Assembly (NCBI RefSeq): GCF_016808335.1 | Contig: NC_053148.1 | Location: 2,485,001 to 2,549,000, forward strand | Length of the DNA stretch: 64,000 nt | Direction of reading: 5' to 3' | Source: Panicum virgatum | Lineage: Eukaryota; Streptophyta; Magnoliopsida; Poales; Poaceae | In this document: positions 45,596 through 58,149 of the stretch, in pieces | How positions within the stretch are numbered: position 1 is the stretch's first letter | How the letters are laid out: each line of letters begins with the position of its first letter | Notes under the pieces: generated by a model | Told to the model about the DNA's origin: nothing | Seen by the model: the letters and a program-made list of their open reading frames with translations, nothing else | Database searches by the model: none | Made by a program: the position numbers and the translations under genes

Positions 45596-45901
45596 GCGAA
45601 AGGGCATGTAGTCTAGTAGTTACAAGAGCCTCGGCAGCACCTAAGGTCCTAGGTTCGACTCCCCTTGGAGCGAATAATCTGAGATTTAACGACATTGTGC
45701 ATTCAGTGGTAGGCGATATTCCCATCAACATCGAGGCATCTATGGTAACTTCTTTAATCACGAGAATTTGCCGGCTCAGTCTTCGAAGATGCTCATAGGG
45801 GTAGGATTTGTGTATGTGTGTTCATAGGGATGTGAGTGTGCGTGCGTTATGAGTATCTGAGTTGTACTGTGTAATCTCAAAAAAAGAGTATAGAAGCTCA
45901 C
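45580..45901 (+). mobile_element. tRNA-derived SINE with 16-bp target duplication
   Basis: The SINE body 45596-45885 starts with a tRNA-like head: box A near TAGTCTAGTAGTTA and a perfect box B, GGTTCGACTCC (45652-45662). It ends in CTCAAAAAAA. A perfect 16-bp direct repeat GAGTATAGAAGCTCAC flanks it (45580-45595 and 45886-45901). This is a Pol III-type non-autonomous retroposon that uses LINE machinery. Confidence 0.93.
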
Positions 45902-46189
45902 ATAGGGCAAAAAGCAAAATACATCTTGATGTCACAACCCAAACTGTTTTGGACAAAAACTTTACGGGTGCACATCGTCACCCATCAAAACTACCAGAAA
46001 TTCCACGACAAAATCACCAGTTATATGAATTGTCCAGCCATTGGTGATATGGCATAAGCAGATGACACAGCAAGCTTTCATGATACACAAGATCTTATTG
46101 TAATGATACATACTCGTAATAAAGTGCTGCGGCGAACTAGTCGCACCACCAGAACACATGCTCATCTTCAGGCTCTAAGAAGGAAGGGT

Positions 46190-49100
46190 TTAGTAGGGCT
46201 CCACTGGTGCCCTGAACTTTGCTCCAGCATAGACAGCCGCAGCACCAAGCTCTTCCTCGATCCTGAGCAGCTGCAATCGAGAAACAGGCAATGCCGATGT
46301 TTGTTCAGAATACAGACTTAGAACCGCAAACATGACCAGGTTTGGAAATGCATCACGTAGTTTCAGTAACTAAGAGGAACTTCCAAGAAACCGTTTGCAA
46401 GTGCTTACCTGGTTGTATTTGGCCAGGCGCTCGGAACGGCAGGGGGCTCCTGTCTTGATTTGACCCTGAAACCAATACATGGAGAGGATGTTACGAGTGA
46501 AGATATTCTGAAGTATCTGATGCGTGTTACTAGGCTAGTTGACAGCAGTACCGTAGCCAGGCCAACAGAGAGGTCAGCAATGAAGGTGTCCTCTGTCTCA
46601 CCACTGAACAGAGGAGATCAGATAGTTAAGTGAAACAGATCAAACGGGACTACAAAGCTTTCAAAATGCAGCAATGCCTACCTCCTGTGGCTTGCCATCA
46701 CTCCCCATCCAGCACGCTTGGACATTCTAACAGCATCAATACTCTCAGTCACTGACCCGATTTGATTCACCTGTCAAGTGTGTAGTGATGGCATTAATTA
46801 GTAGTCACTAACAATACTGCAAAATCAATACCCAGCAAAAGATGTGTAATAGCAGATAGCAATGATTCTCTACCTTCAACAGAAGAGCATTGCAGGTCTT
46901 CTCACTGATGGCCTTGGCAACCCTCTGTACAGGTCAAGTAGGTAATGTTTAAACTTGTATGTTGCAGGGATTAGTAAAAAATCAACTCATTAAAATGTTA
47001 CTTACCGTTGGATTAGTAACAAGAAGATCATCTCCTACAATCTGCACGTGCTCTCCAATCTCATCAGTGAGTTTGGCATAGGTGGCCCAGTCATCCTGAT
47101 CAAATGGGTCTTCGATGGACACAATAGGATACTCAGAAACAAAGGACTTGTACAGATCTTTCAGGCTGTCACCTGAGATTTTGTTTGAACCATCGTTGTT
47201 CTGGCAAGGAAAGTTAATTAACATAAATATAAATAAAAACTCATTTGTTATCATAAGCCTAGATAACTTAAACAACAGCATAAGGAACAGCTATAAGTAA
47301 ATAAAAGCTTAATAAGAAGTTGCAATTCTTACTTCCTCCTTGAAATTAAGATCATAAGTCTTATCCTTCTCACTGAAGAATTCAGAAGCAGCAACATCCA
47401 TTCCAATAACCACCTGCCATAGATAGGTTGAATCAACAATACACAAAGGTTGAATTATGAGGTAAGTAGTGAAGAGAGGAGATACCTTTCCAGTGTAGCC
47501 AGCCTTTTCTATAGCTGCCTTCAACAGTTCAAGGCCCTCTTTGTTTTCCTGCATACATTGGTTGATATAGTATTTGTATGTTAGATGAATGGATGCTGAT
47601 GATTAATTTTGTAATTACCCTAGTGCAAACATATAAAGATCACAAGGAACCATAGAGCATAAGCCTATCGCCATTGTCCTTGCAAGAAACCTCAACATGC
47701 CACATTTTGAATTATGGACTTTTCTACTTTTCTGGTCAGCTTAAATACACTAGATTTCTAAAGCGTTAATATATGTAGTAATTATTGTGCTTGCCTATGA
47801 CAGCCATGGAGAAAAGCATATAGGCATCACCTGAATGTTAGGTGCAAAGCCACCTTCATCACCCACATTTGTAGCATCTTGACCATACTTCTTCTTGATT
47901 ATTGTCTGCATACAGAAGCATTAGCATTATGAGTTTATGACTACTACTCCAAGGGTCCAGACTTACTATACGTCAGTAAATGCATAAGTTGCTCACCTTC
48001 AGGTTGTGATACACCTCAACTCCCATCTTCATGGCCTCCTTGAATGAGGAGGCACCAGTTGGGAGGATCATGAACTCCTGTACAACAGTTAAGCGTTCAG
48101 AGAATATAGTTGAAGCATGCATTTAGAGAATCACACTTCTCAAGCAATGTTACCTGCATGGCAAGCTTGTTTCCAGCATGTGATCCTCCATTGATCACAT
48201 TAAAAGCAGGTACGGGGAGCACCACAGTTTTGTTTCCAGCAAGGTTTGCAATGTGCTGCAAATAAGTAAACTTTCAGTACACCCTCTGAATGTAACATAA
48301 TAATAAATCATGGTGGTGAGTGGTGACATTTGACCTGGTAAAGAGGAATCTTCTTCACCATAGCTCCAGCTTTGCACACAGCCAGTGACACTGCGAGAAT
48401 AGCATTTGCTCCAAGCTTTGTAGATTCAAGACAAAATCAGATGAAATCAGTACAAACTGTGCAAGATGCAAGTCAAGTTTGGGATTTAAGAACGTAAGTC
48501 CATGATACCTTTTGTTTACACCAGCCCCATTCATTGGAGGTTCCATCAAGCTGCTGGACCATGAAGTTGTCAATGTCAACTTGCTCAGTGGGGTCCTGAA
48601 ACATAATTCACCAGTAAGATAGTTATCATGTGTTTTGGGTGCCAAATCAATGAAATCATATAATATTCTTACTTAATAGTTGAGATGCATACCTTTCCAA
48701 TAAGTGCTGGTCCAATTATGCTATTTACATTGTTCACAGCCTAGCAAAAGACAATATATTAATACAATGTTAATGTTAACAGAGAAAACAACCCAACAAA
48801 AACAGAATGGTTGCAACCAATGATACAGGTTAACTATGGAAAGAAATTTTAGGCCAGAAGCTACCTACTAACACTTATTCAACTTAGTTATTACTTTTGT
48901 ACTGAAAGCATATACTTCAAATAGATTTCGTGAATCAATTCTATCGCAAATACAAGATGGATAAACATGTTGGTTTCTGTTATATAAAGTTTCTTAAACC
49001 AGGACCATTGGATTCGTGAATGACTATGGCGCATGGCATATACAGCTAGTATAACCCTCAACTGAATGGGATAAAATGGCTGGTTATAACTTATAACTAA

Positions 49101-50272
49101 CCTTAAGAACACCCTTGCCAAGATAGTCTGATCCTCCATCCCTCAACTCCAATGCCTCATATATTCCTAAAGTCAATTTTCCAAAAAAAAATGAAATTGC
49201 TAAAATTCTGCATATAGTAGATGTCAAAGAAGGCATGTAGGATTTGAGTCAACAACAGACAGCACTCCTCTTCAAAAGGTGAAAAGAAAATGTGGCTAGA
49301 GCCATAGAGAAAAATCTGGAATACTGCAAAAAGCCATTTCAAATGAAATAGTACATTTAGAATTACCATAGCACCAAATCTAAGACGAAAAATATTTTCC
49401 TTTCGTGTGTTACTAACATGTCAAAATGAACAAATGATCAAACATGGCATGGTATCACTAATATGTCTGTTTCATGATTCTTAAGACAAGAATATTTCGG
49501 CAAAGGTCTCAATAGCTAATATGTTTGTATCATTTGAAAGCAAAACCATGCTTGTACTCGATAATTTAAGTTGTTTTTACAAAGCCTGAACACAGAAATC
49601 TTACTTGAAGTTTCTCAATTCCTATAGTAAAAAATACTATCGTTCCAAATAGGCACCCAACAGCGGACCATGGTGGAGGAGAATAAACTCAACATTTGAG
49701 ATTAGAACGTATCAATCAATCTAGTAGCTAAAAAAACACAACTCCAGACCTAGCCAATTGAACCTGACGAATGTCTATTATTGGCCACACCAACAGGATT
49801 GAAGCAACCGATCAAAACGCACAATATTGACGTCACACAACCAGAGCATCGAACTAATTTGATAGCTCAAATTCCTTGACATGTACGCCGGATCAAGCGA
49901 TGCAAGCATTGGGGTACGAAACAGAGCGCTTGAAAAATCTCGTGTCATGCAGGGTGGATCAGACACACACAGAGAGAGAGAGAGAGACAAACATACCAGT
50001 GGATGCGCCGCTCGGCACGGCCGCCCTGGCAAAGCTCCCGTCGCTGAGGCCCACGTCCACCTGCACGCGTCCGTCACAGCAAAATCGATCCAGATTCAGA
50101 CGAAAAACCTTGAGTACATCACCACACGCACAGCGACGTGCAGAACGGACACAGAACAACCCCCTTTTCCCCCCTCGATCGATTTCGGCATTCCGCCACG
50201 TACCTCGACGGTGGGGTTGCCGCGGCTGTCGAAGATCTGCCTCGCCTTCACGGACGCGATCGTCACCGCCAT
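46190..50272 (-). CDS. ENO: Enolase (2-phosphoglycerate dehydratase), cytosolic
   Basis: Enolase converts 2-phosphoglycerate to phosphoenolpyruvate in glycolysis. Seventeen exons on the minus strand were placed: 50272-50204, 50060-49997, 49166-49102, 48740-48693, 48595-48509, 48415-48335, 48255-48154, 48077-47997, 47905-47831, 47548-47486, 47413-47333, 47200-47006, 46924-46874, 46770-46682, 46603-46552, 46465-46409 and 46270-46190. They join in frame to 446 aa, the standard plant length. Visible landmarks are [21 protein letters not shown] at the start, [39 protein letters not shown] and GDDLLVTNP (metal and substrate ligands), the [14 protein letters not shown] signature, SHRSGETED, and the FRAPVEPY end. 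No transit peptide, so cytosolic. The leader contains (GA)n tracts near 49970. Two displaced partial copies lie at 36.3 and 41.0 kb. Confidence 0.97.
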
Positions 50273-50559
50273 CTCCTCCAGCCGCGACGAAGCTACTACC
50301 TCCTTATCTCAAAATGGAAAGGGACCTCTCGCTCTATCTAGATCTGTTCGTGCTTTGTCTCGCCCGCCACTCGAGTCGCGGGGCGCGGGCGCGGCATTTG
50401 TAGAGGAGGGCAGCGGTGGGATGGGGCGGGGCGGGGCCATCTGGCGGCGCCAGATCTCCACCAGGGGAGCTGGTGGGGCCGCTCGTCGGCGACCGCACAT
50501 GAATTTGCTTGGAGGAGGGGAAGCTGAAAGCTCCCCGCGCCATTGGCATTTGATGAGGA

Positions 50560-50700
50560 AGCTTTTTAAAGTTCAATTGATTTTTTTTATGGATGCACAA
50601 ACTTCGAATTTTAGAATTTTTTTCACACGGAGAGTCGAACCTACTGTCTCGGATGCTCTTGGGTGCTGCCGAAATTCTTGTAACCACTATACATACGACA
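50560..50700 (-). repeat. Candidate SINE, minus strand
   Basis: The complement of 50640-50690 reads TATAGTGGTTACAAGAATTTC then GGTTCGACTCTCCG, a box A/box B pair at tRNA-like spacing, and runs into an A-rich end (T run at 50581-50588). No flanking duplication was found, so this is a degenerate or truncated copy. Confidence 0.45.
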
Positions 50701-50992
50701 CAATAATTTTTTTCCTTGCTAATAGCTTTTTCTTAAATTCTAGTAGTTTAAAGCTGATAGGAGAAAAGGTTACTCCACTCTCTCTGTTAACAAAAATATT
50801 TCCTTGTTGATTAGAGTACTATTATGTATATAAATGTACTTACATGGTAGAGCTTTTTTTTCTGAGAGCATACTTACAAGGTAGAGCTTCGAAGTTGAAA
50901 GCGTATATTTTTTCCCTGAGAAAAGTGCTCCTTTTTATAATATTGATGGTTAATTTCTGTGGTACCACCATCTTAATGCACCATCATCGTAT

Positions 50993-51153
50993 AGGATTGT
51001 TTGGATCAAAGTACTAACGAGTGAAAGTGCTAAATTTTAGCACTAGCTCATTCAAACAGGAGTGGTAATGGGGTGGGCCAACCTTTAGCATGTGTATGAG
51101 TGCTAATGTGTGCTAAAGTTTAGCACTCAACTTCAGCTTATCAAATTGGTCCT
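50993..51153. repeat. Degenerate MITE
   Basis: Contains paired AGTGCTAAATTTTAGCACT palindromic motifs near 51030 and 51110 and TTTGGATCAAAG/TTTGATAAG ends, the pattern of common grass Tourist-like MITEs. Boundaries uncertain. Confidence 0.4.
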
Positions 51154-51615
51154 TAATTCCTAATTTTTTTTGTTTGAAAAGCAATCACAAGTTTAACTAA
51201 TGGCGCTAGAGGACGATCAAAGGTCCATGTTAGGTACCCACGGGAAAAAGGACAAGGACAAGTGGTATTTTGCACAGTCACCTTGGTCACCACCTGCTGG
51301 TTCTAAAGAAAGATGCTTGTTCTAAAGAGAAATTCCGGTCCAATCAAGCGTGCAACTCTGTCCAAGAAAGTAAGAGCTCAGCTAGGAGCATGATGATTTT
51401 TTAATCTATCTTTACTATAAGGAACCAAAAATGTTTATCTATCTATCTTTGCTATAAGGAACCAAAAGAATTGAAATACCGTTTCACCTAAAACTTTCCC
51501 ACCCACCTCTCACGGAGGGCCCAGTAATCAGAAAAATTTTCGTCCACCGCAAGCACGACAGGAATCAGTAGTGCAAAAATTCGTCAGAAATCGAATTTGG
51601 GTCGTCAAAAATTCG

Positions 51616-51979
51616 TAAATTGTTGTCCACAACAAATAAATATGGTTGGGACAATTATTAGCAACTGGCACACATATGACAAAAATCCTTTGGACACCTT
51701 GCGAATGATCTTTTTCCATTACTGTTGCTTGACCTGTCCGTGGGCATCTTTCATTTGGCCCATGACACTAGACTAGATCCGCAAATCAGCCATTAACGAC
51801 ATACGACAAGAACTCTGAGTTGGGGTCATAAAAATTTTTTAAATCTTTTTGTTCAAATTTTTTTTGTAAATTGTTGTCCACAAATATGGTTGGGAAAATT
51901 ATTATCAGCTGGCACATACATGACAAAAATTCTTTGGGCACCTTGCGAACCATCTTTTTCCGTTACCGTTGCTTGACCA
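51616..51979. repeat. Direct duplication, about 115 bp, period about 250
   Basis: 51616-51734 and 51866-51979 share GTAAATTGTTGTCCACAA, TATGGTTGGGA, GACAAAAAT, CACCTTGCGAA and GTTGCTTGACC, separated by 131 bp. Confidence 0.85.
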
Positions 51980-52347
51980 CAGGTCATTTTCCGTAGGCCT
52001 CTCCGCGCTGGAGTTCACCTTGTTTTTCTTTCCCCCAATCTCCCATGCAGAACTGCTGGTTTTATGGCCCAATAGGCCAATACTGCCAGTGTGCCAACCA
52101 TTTGAAATTGAATATTTTAGTCATAACAACTTGACGAATTCAGCTTCGCCTTCGCCTTCGCTGTTTTATAGCACCATTGTTAAGATGATGATGCAAGATG
52201 GCACTCGCGCAAGATTTGAATCTTTTTATTGAACAATAATTGAAGTTTTTTAGGGGATGAACAATAATCAAAGTGCTTGAGTGTTTCGTGCGAATCTGCG
52301 AATGTAAGGCCTAGCAGTCCTGCATCCTCGCTGGAAGTCCGGAAATA

Positions 52348-52604
52348 CTCCCTCCTTCCCTGTTTATAAGGCATGGTGGAACATGACACAGTCTTCTAAA
52401 CAATACTTTGACCATTTATTTATCATATATTATATCACTTTTGATTATAAACTTATAATCATTGTAAAATATATTTGATTATGAATCCAATCATATGAAA
52501 TTTGCATTATAAAAATAAAAATTTAATAGTCAAATTATTGGTCAAAGATGACAAGGTTTGAATCTTGATATACGTGTATGCCTTATAAACAGGGAAGGAG
52601 GGAG
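52348..52604. repeat. Stowaway MITE, copy 1
   Basis: 257 bp, CTCCCTCCTTCCC...GGGAAGGAGGGAG, flanked by TA dinucleotides (52346-52347, 52605-52606), as expected for Tc1/mariner-type Stowaway elements. Confidence 0.92.
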
Positions 52605-53619
52605 TAATAACTTGGTTGCTAGTTAGCTGTTTGAATGGTTGGTGGGGGGGGGGGGTGATTCCCCACCTGAATTTCATTAAAAGGGGGCGCTCTGGAAGCC
52701 TGGTTATACAACAATTAGGGGTACAAAGGGGGAAAAAAGAGTTTACAGTGTGTTACATGGGAGAAAGAAGCGCACACCAGGACTCAACGATTGCCACATC
52801 CAACTCAGATTTTCGATTCTAAATGGTTGGATTAAAGATATACACAATTAATATCTGTTTGGCAATTAGCTGAGAGCAAAAGGCTGTCGGGTTTTCTGAT
52901 TCTTATGACTCAGGCTGGCATTTCACCAGCAGCCGGGTCTATTCTCTCTCCTATTCCCTCACATCCAGCTCAGATTTTCGTTGACGTGGATTACGCCCGG
53001 CGTTGCTTTCATTCATGCGCGGACGACGGCGAGTAGTGGCTGGAGCGCGCCTCGAGGACGACACAGGAACAAGCGCGCCCCGCCCCCAGATCCTACCTGA
53101 CAGCAGCTGCAAGTTTGGCGTCAACGGGCTGCGAGCGTTTCCTTCCTCCCGGGGACGCTGGAAAGGGATCGCCCACGGTTGCGGACCTCCACATGCGTCG
53201 CCACCAAGTGATACACTAGCTCTCGTCCGACCCCACACCGGTAAGAGGAGGGCCTCTCCTTCTCCGATCTGATAGGGCGCGACAGCGAACTCTTCCTCCC
53301 GAACCTGCGTCCACCAGCAGTGGATTCTGCCAGCGGCGGGGGGTATTGCTGCTGCCAAATATTCTCTCTTTTTTGGTTGCATATAAACTATATGAGCGTG
53401 GCCTCATAGGCATCATGGACAAAAAAAAATGCAGCCTCTTTATCGGTCTGATTCGTTCTGAGCTATAATTCGTCACTTCAAATTCTAAGGTCCAAATTCC
53501 AAAACGTGTTTCTTGTCTAGTTGTTTCTTATCAGATTGTTTGTGACTTGTGTTGATTTTTTTTCCTTGATCTTTGTTGATTCTTTGTCGGTTCGATTTAA
53601 ATGTGCGTAAAAACTATTC
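52605..53619. other. Spacer with poly-G tract, no gene
   Basis: Contains a G-homopolymer near 52636-52650 and a moderately GC-rich block (52990-53340) with only compositional reading frames. Confidence 0.35.
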
Positions 53620-55271
53620 TCCATACACAGGGGCGGGCCCAGCATGTATCAAGGGTATTCAGTTGAATACCCATTATTTTTTTGCAACAAATTTTTGTGA
53701 ATGTAGTATTTATCATGTATGTGAAGGAAAAATAAAAAAGAAACAGCATAATAGTCTAAATGGCCACGTCCCCCTAAACCCCATCCCAACAAGCGGCCCA
53801 TGTTCCCCCACCCCTCCTCGCAAATCCTATCCATCTTCCGGAAGGTAGAAAGAGGTTGAATCTTCTAATGTTTGAGATTCGTGCGGGCCACGGGAGCTGT
53901 ACGATCTCCTTCTTCTCCCCTCCTCGTGCTCGGCTCCTTCCTCCGCCGAGCGCCTCCAGCGGCGTCCGCCTGCTGCGCGCCCTTGCCCGCCTCCTGCTAC
54001 GCACCCCTCCGCCTCTTGCTGCCCGCCGCCGCCGCCTCCCTGCTGCTCGCATCCTGCTGCCCCGCCGCCGCCTCCTCCTCCTCCTGCTGCTGCTCGCATC
54101 TTGTTGCCCCGCCGCCGCCGCTTCCTTCTGCCGCTGCTCGCCTGCTGCTGCCTACCGCTGCCGCCGCCTCCTGCTGTTCGCCTGTTGCTGCCTACCGCTG
54201 CCGCCGCCTCCTGCTGTTCGCCTGTTGCCCCGCCGCCGCCTCCTCCTCCTCCTGCTGCTCGCATCTTGCTGCCCCGCCGCCGCCTCCTTCTGCTGCTGCT
54301 CGCCTGCTGCTGCCCGCCGCTGCCGCCGCCTCTTGCTGCTCGCCTGCTGCTGCCCGCCGTCGCCTCCTGCTACTCGCCTCTTGCTGCCCGCCGCCGGCCA
54401 GCACGTCGCGGCGCCATCCCACGCGCTCCGCGCTGCCGCCTCGCCGGAGAAGATGCCTCAGTCACGTTCAACATTTCGAATTCAGCATTTCAACATTTTC
54501 ATGCTTCCAATTTCAACATTCATTTGTACATGTTCAATATTTTGATGTCAAATGTTGAACCTGTTTACGAAAAATGTTGAGTTAATCCTATCAAAATGTT
54601 GAACATATTTGCAGCAGTTAATTGGGGTAAATGGGCTTTAAAGATGAATAGCTTATCTACCTTCCACAAGATGTATAGGAGGCCCCACCCCTCCTGCACC
54701 TGCGGCCCACACCCCCGCAGCCCTGCACCCCATCCCCCAGCCTGCCCTCCAATCGCCCTTCAATCTCCCTGAACCCTAGCGCTAGGTAGGCTCCGGCGGC
54801 GCTCGACAGGACAGGGCGACGGCGGCGGGCCGGCGTGGCGGCGCTCGACACGGCGACGGCGGCAGGCCGGCGCGGCGGCTCTCGCTTGACTCGGCGGAGG
54901 CGCTCGGCTGCAGGGGCTCCGCAGCGGCGCTCGACTCGCCGGCGACCAGGGAGCAGCACCACGCCACTGCGCCAGTACTGAGTAGCGCGAGCAGCGAGCA
55001 GCAAGCAGCAAGCAAGGCAATGCCAGCAATCGAACCCTTAAACTTGAAGGTTAGTGAAAATTGGGTCAGATTTTGTGAACATTGTCATTGAAATTTACGA
55101 AATCATTGAAAAAGTCACGATTGCTTGTAATTTGTAGGTCTAATCATCTGTGTTATCGCTACTCGATTATATACTACTAGTTTGTGGTTTGAGCTGTTTT
55201 AAAAAAAAATAGTACTACTTCAAATTTTGAACACCCACCTTCTAAATTCTGGGCCCGCCACTGTCCATACA
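53620..55271. mobile_element. Non-autonomous hAT element with GC-rich cargo
   Basis: The element 53628-55263 starts CAGGGGCGGGCCCAG and ends CTGGGCCCGCCACTG, an almost perfect inverted pair. A perfect 8-bp duplication TCCATACA lies at 53620-53627 and 55264-55271; eight bases is the hAT signature. No transposase is present. The interior carries GC-rich DNA at 53819-54450 (a TGCTGCCGCC triplet-like low-complexity stretch) and 54660-55010. The first part begins with a segment shared with the Pack-MULE-like element at 5.9 kb. Confidence 0.87.
53950..54400. repeat. CTG/CCG-rich low-complexity tract
   Basis: Imperfect repetition of CTCGCCTGCTGCTGCC-like units makes all frames read as leucine/alanine/arginine-rich. 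It is cargo inside the hAT element, not a supported gene. Confidence 0.7.
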
Positions 55272-55931
55272 CATAAGGGTTGGCCCATTTGGGTACACTA
55301 TTCTCCACACACATTGGGGTTGGCCCATTTGGGTACACTGTTCTTATTCCTCCCTTGCGCCATTATGGTGTAATAGCTTTCACGTGAGCGCTTAAGCCTG
55401 CGTGTTCTGGTTGTTTTGTAACTATTTCATCGTATCTGCCGTATGTTGATCCTATTGCTCAGATTAGAAGTTTGCACGGTTACACGAAGAGCACGAAGAG
55501 GTTAGTTTGCACCTGATAATTTACTTTCATCTTAATACAAAGATGCGCAACTCTCCTGCATATTAGAAACTATTTTCCACACATATTGCTATGAATCAAT
55601 CTAGTTAATATTTCTTGCTCACCTTACTCCAGATCTAAATAATATGGCTGTCTAAACTGGAATTGGGATGATTTGATTGCTCGGGTGGTGAATTGAGATT
55701 TTAGGATTACTTTTAGATAGAAGCTATTTTTCTAGCCGAAGTGTTAGTAATCGATTTGGATTGAAACTATTTTCTAGGTAAATGCTAGAAATGTGGTAAG
55801 ATGACGTGTTTCGAAATATTGTACTTCATAGGTACAATAATCTACCATATTGGCTTTTGGATTTAAATTTCTTACCCAAAAGGTACTTTATAGATGCACT
55901 CTGACATAAGTATTTTTATGTAAATGGAGAC
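55272..55931. other. Spacer with small direct repeat
   Basis: A duplicated GGTTGGCCCATTTGGGTACACT unit (55277 and 55321) flanks the hAT target site. The rest is AT-rich with no gene recognised. Confidence 0.5.
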
Positions 55932-57236
55932 TAAGGCCCTGTTCGATTCCAAATAAGTTACCAACTTATAAGTCAAAAAGTGTAAAAAATAACTTATTTT
56001 GCCAAACATCCCTAGCTTATAAATCACCCCAACTTATAAGTAATAAGTTGCTCCACCCCAACTTAAAACTTATAACTCACCACTTTTCGTATGGGGCCCA
56101 CACCTTTTTCCGCGTGGGGCCCACGGCCAACCCTATCTCCCCACCCCCTGCCGAAGCGCCCGCCGCCACGCAGACTTCGCCGTCGCCGCGGGCGCGGCGC
56201 GCGACTGCACCTCGCCCGCCACCACTGCTGGCCCTCTCCCCCGTTTTCCCACTTCCCCACCGCCATAGCTCGAGCTCGAGGCTGGTGCTCGCCGCCGCCT
56301 TGCTGGCCCGGCGCCGCGGCAGGTGCTCACCGCCGCCCTGCTGGCCCGGCGCCGCCACCAGGCCGCGGAGGGAGGGAGGGCGCGGAGGGGCGCGGCGAGG
56401 AGGCACCGGGCACCTCCGCCACGTCGCGCGGGCGCTGGCCGCGCGGGCCTCCGTCGCCTCGCCGCCATGGCCACCGAGGGAGGGGACAGGGAGGAGGGCC
56501 CCCGTCTTGCGGTGAGCCACGCCGCCATGGGGGGCATTTGCTCCGCCTCGCCCTCCGCTACCATGGCCTCCACGGCGTCGCCTCCGCCTCCCGGATCTCG
56601 CCGCCGCGTCGTCCCCATCGCCCGCAGCAGCTTCGACGGAGGAAGGTGTCGAGGTCGAGGTGGAGCGCCGAGGGATGAGGAGGTCGAGGTCGAGGTGGAG
56701 GGAGGGAGGCGGGGCACGACGGCGCCGGGGGAGCGCTGAGGGCGAGGAGCCGCGTGGCCACCGGCACGGCGGTGTGCGCAGCCCATGTCGTGCCCGACGC
56801 GGCGGGCCGAAGAAGGTGCCCCGCCGGCCGCTGCCCTCCCGCGTGAGCTGCTCGCCGCCGGATCTGAGCAACCCCGCCTCACGCGCGTCTCCCCGCCGCG
56901 CGTCGCCGGAGGGAGCAGGGTGGCACGGATCCGGCCTGAGCAGCCCCGCCTCACGCGCGCCTCCCCGCCGCGCGTCGCCGGAGGGAGCAGGGCAGCACGG
57001 ATCCGGCCGAGGCTGCGGCGGCGCGGAGCTCCCCGGCGCCATCCTGCTCGGGGTGCCGGCCTGGAGAATGGGGAGGAGGAGAAGGGAGGAGAGAGAAGGG
57101 GGGAGAGGGAGGGCGACGGGTAAAAGAGCTTGACTTATAAGTCACTTACAACCAAACAGAGATGATTTATAAATCACTTGTTTTAAGTCACTTGATTTAT
57201 AAGTCAAGTGATTTATGGGAACCAAACAGGGCCTAA
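55932..57236. mobile_element. Large Tourist-like element with GC-rich cargo
   Basis: The element 55935-57233 is bounded by GGCCCTGTTCGATTCC and, in complement, GGCCCTGTTTGGTTCC, with TAA on both sides (55932-55934, 57234-57236), the PIF/Harbinger target. Subterminal AACTTATAAGTC-type repeats are inverted. About 1 kb of GC-rich sequence (56090-57110) separates the AT-rich ends, far longer than an ordinary Tourist MITE. No transposase. Confidence 0.75.
56866..57009. repeat. 72-bp tandem duplication in cargo
   Basis: Two units, 56866-56937 and 56938-57009, share GCCTCACGCGCG and CGCGTCGCCGGAGGGAGCAG with few differences. Confidence 0.85.
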
Positions 57237-58149
57237 CTGCTCTGGGTGGTTGGGCAGCTGGCCACGTGCGCGTGAAATATTTTCCTCCGTAGAGAAAACC
57301 AAACTTGATCACGCAAGTTTTCCGTACAGAGAATTATTCCACAGATCACGTGCAAAAACACAACCCGTTTTCTCAGAAAAAAACTTGTAAGCTGGTAACT
57401 CGTGAAACAATAGAGAACTTTTGTAGAATATGTTGCAGTTTCTTTGCACAGTAAATTCTGAAGTTTTGCCGTGATTTCCGTTGAAGCACTGAGCTACACT
57501 AGTATGCCTGCATGTAAATAACAGAACTTTGGAGGGGGTACGGTGCAATTCAAGCAAATACTCCATCCAAAATAAAAACAAATCCGATTGTACTTGAGTC
57601 GTTGACATATCGGAGCGAAAGAATGGAGTGTCCTATGCTAGTCCCAATGGAGAGTATTATCGTATATTTATCAAGACTATAAATTAAGTAATTGAGCCGG
57701 ATAAGTATCATGGTGATGACACTCCTTTCATATTTTATGACACTTCTACTTCTCCCTTCTATTGTATCAACAAATTTAATACTCATAACACTATCTTAAT
57801 ATTTTCATTAAAATTGGCCTAATAACTTATGAGCATAAGAATTACATGGATATGGGAAAACAAACATCGGCTGCGCCACCAAAGGGCGTTCCAAGTTCAA
57901 TGCGTGATTCTCCATCTCTGAAGAGTGATCAAACTCGTTTGATATGAGAGCTTCCACCAAAGGCGAGGAATCTACGCCGTCACGAGCCCAAGTTCATCTC
58001 ATCCGTCCACATCATCCACGTGGATCATGTGGTGCACGAATATTGACGCACGCCTCCTCGTCCCCACTCCCCCGTTATCCACTTGGGTCACACACTCGAC
58101 TCGACCCAGGCTCTAGCCTTTCCCCCCGACCACTCCGCCGCCCGCTCCG
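57237..58149. other. ClpR2 upstream region
   Basis: AT-rich DNA followed by a GC-rising leader. A MITE-like stretch may lie at 57630-57790 but its ends are unclear. Confidence 0.4.
58016..58023. promoter_or_regulatory. Palindromic G-box upstream of ClpR2
   Basis: CCACGTGG lies 127 bp before the ClpR2 start codon. G-boxes bind bZIP/bHLH factors and are common at light- or ABA-responsive plastid genes; a role here is inferred from position only. Confidence 0.4.

Noticed and set aside
45596..45680. Functional tRNA gene
   Set aside because: Box A and B are present, but there is no complete cloverleaf, and the unit continues into a SINE body with A-rich tail and target duplication.
52616..52830. 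Possible 3' end of a LINE with a poly-G tract
   Set aside because: The complement resembles untranslated ends of grass retroposons, but no reverse transcriptase, poly-A tail with duplication, or second copy in the window supports it.
53856..54580. Leucine/cysteine-rich apparent protein
   Set aside because: It results from CTG/CCG-type low-complexity repeats in the hAT cargo; all frames are open and repetitive.
56048..57133. Several overlapping GC-rich frames of up to 321 codons
   Set aside because: They lie wholly inside a TAA-flanked Tourist-like element, overlap on both strands and carry no recognisable motif.
57600..57800. MITE upstream of ClpR2
   Set aside because: The sequence looks MITE-like, but paired inverted ends and a target duplication could not be defined.
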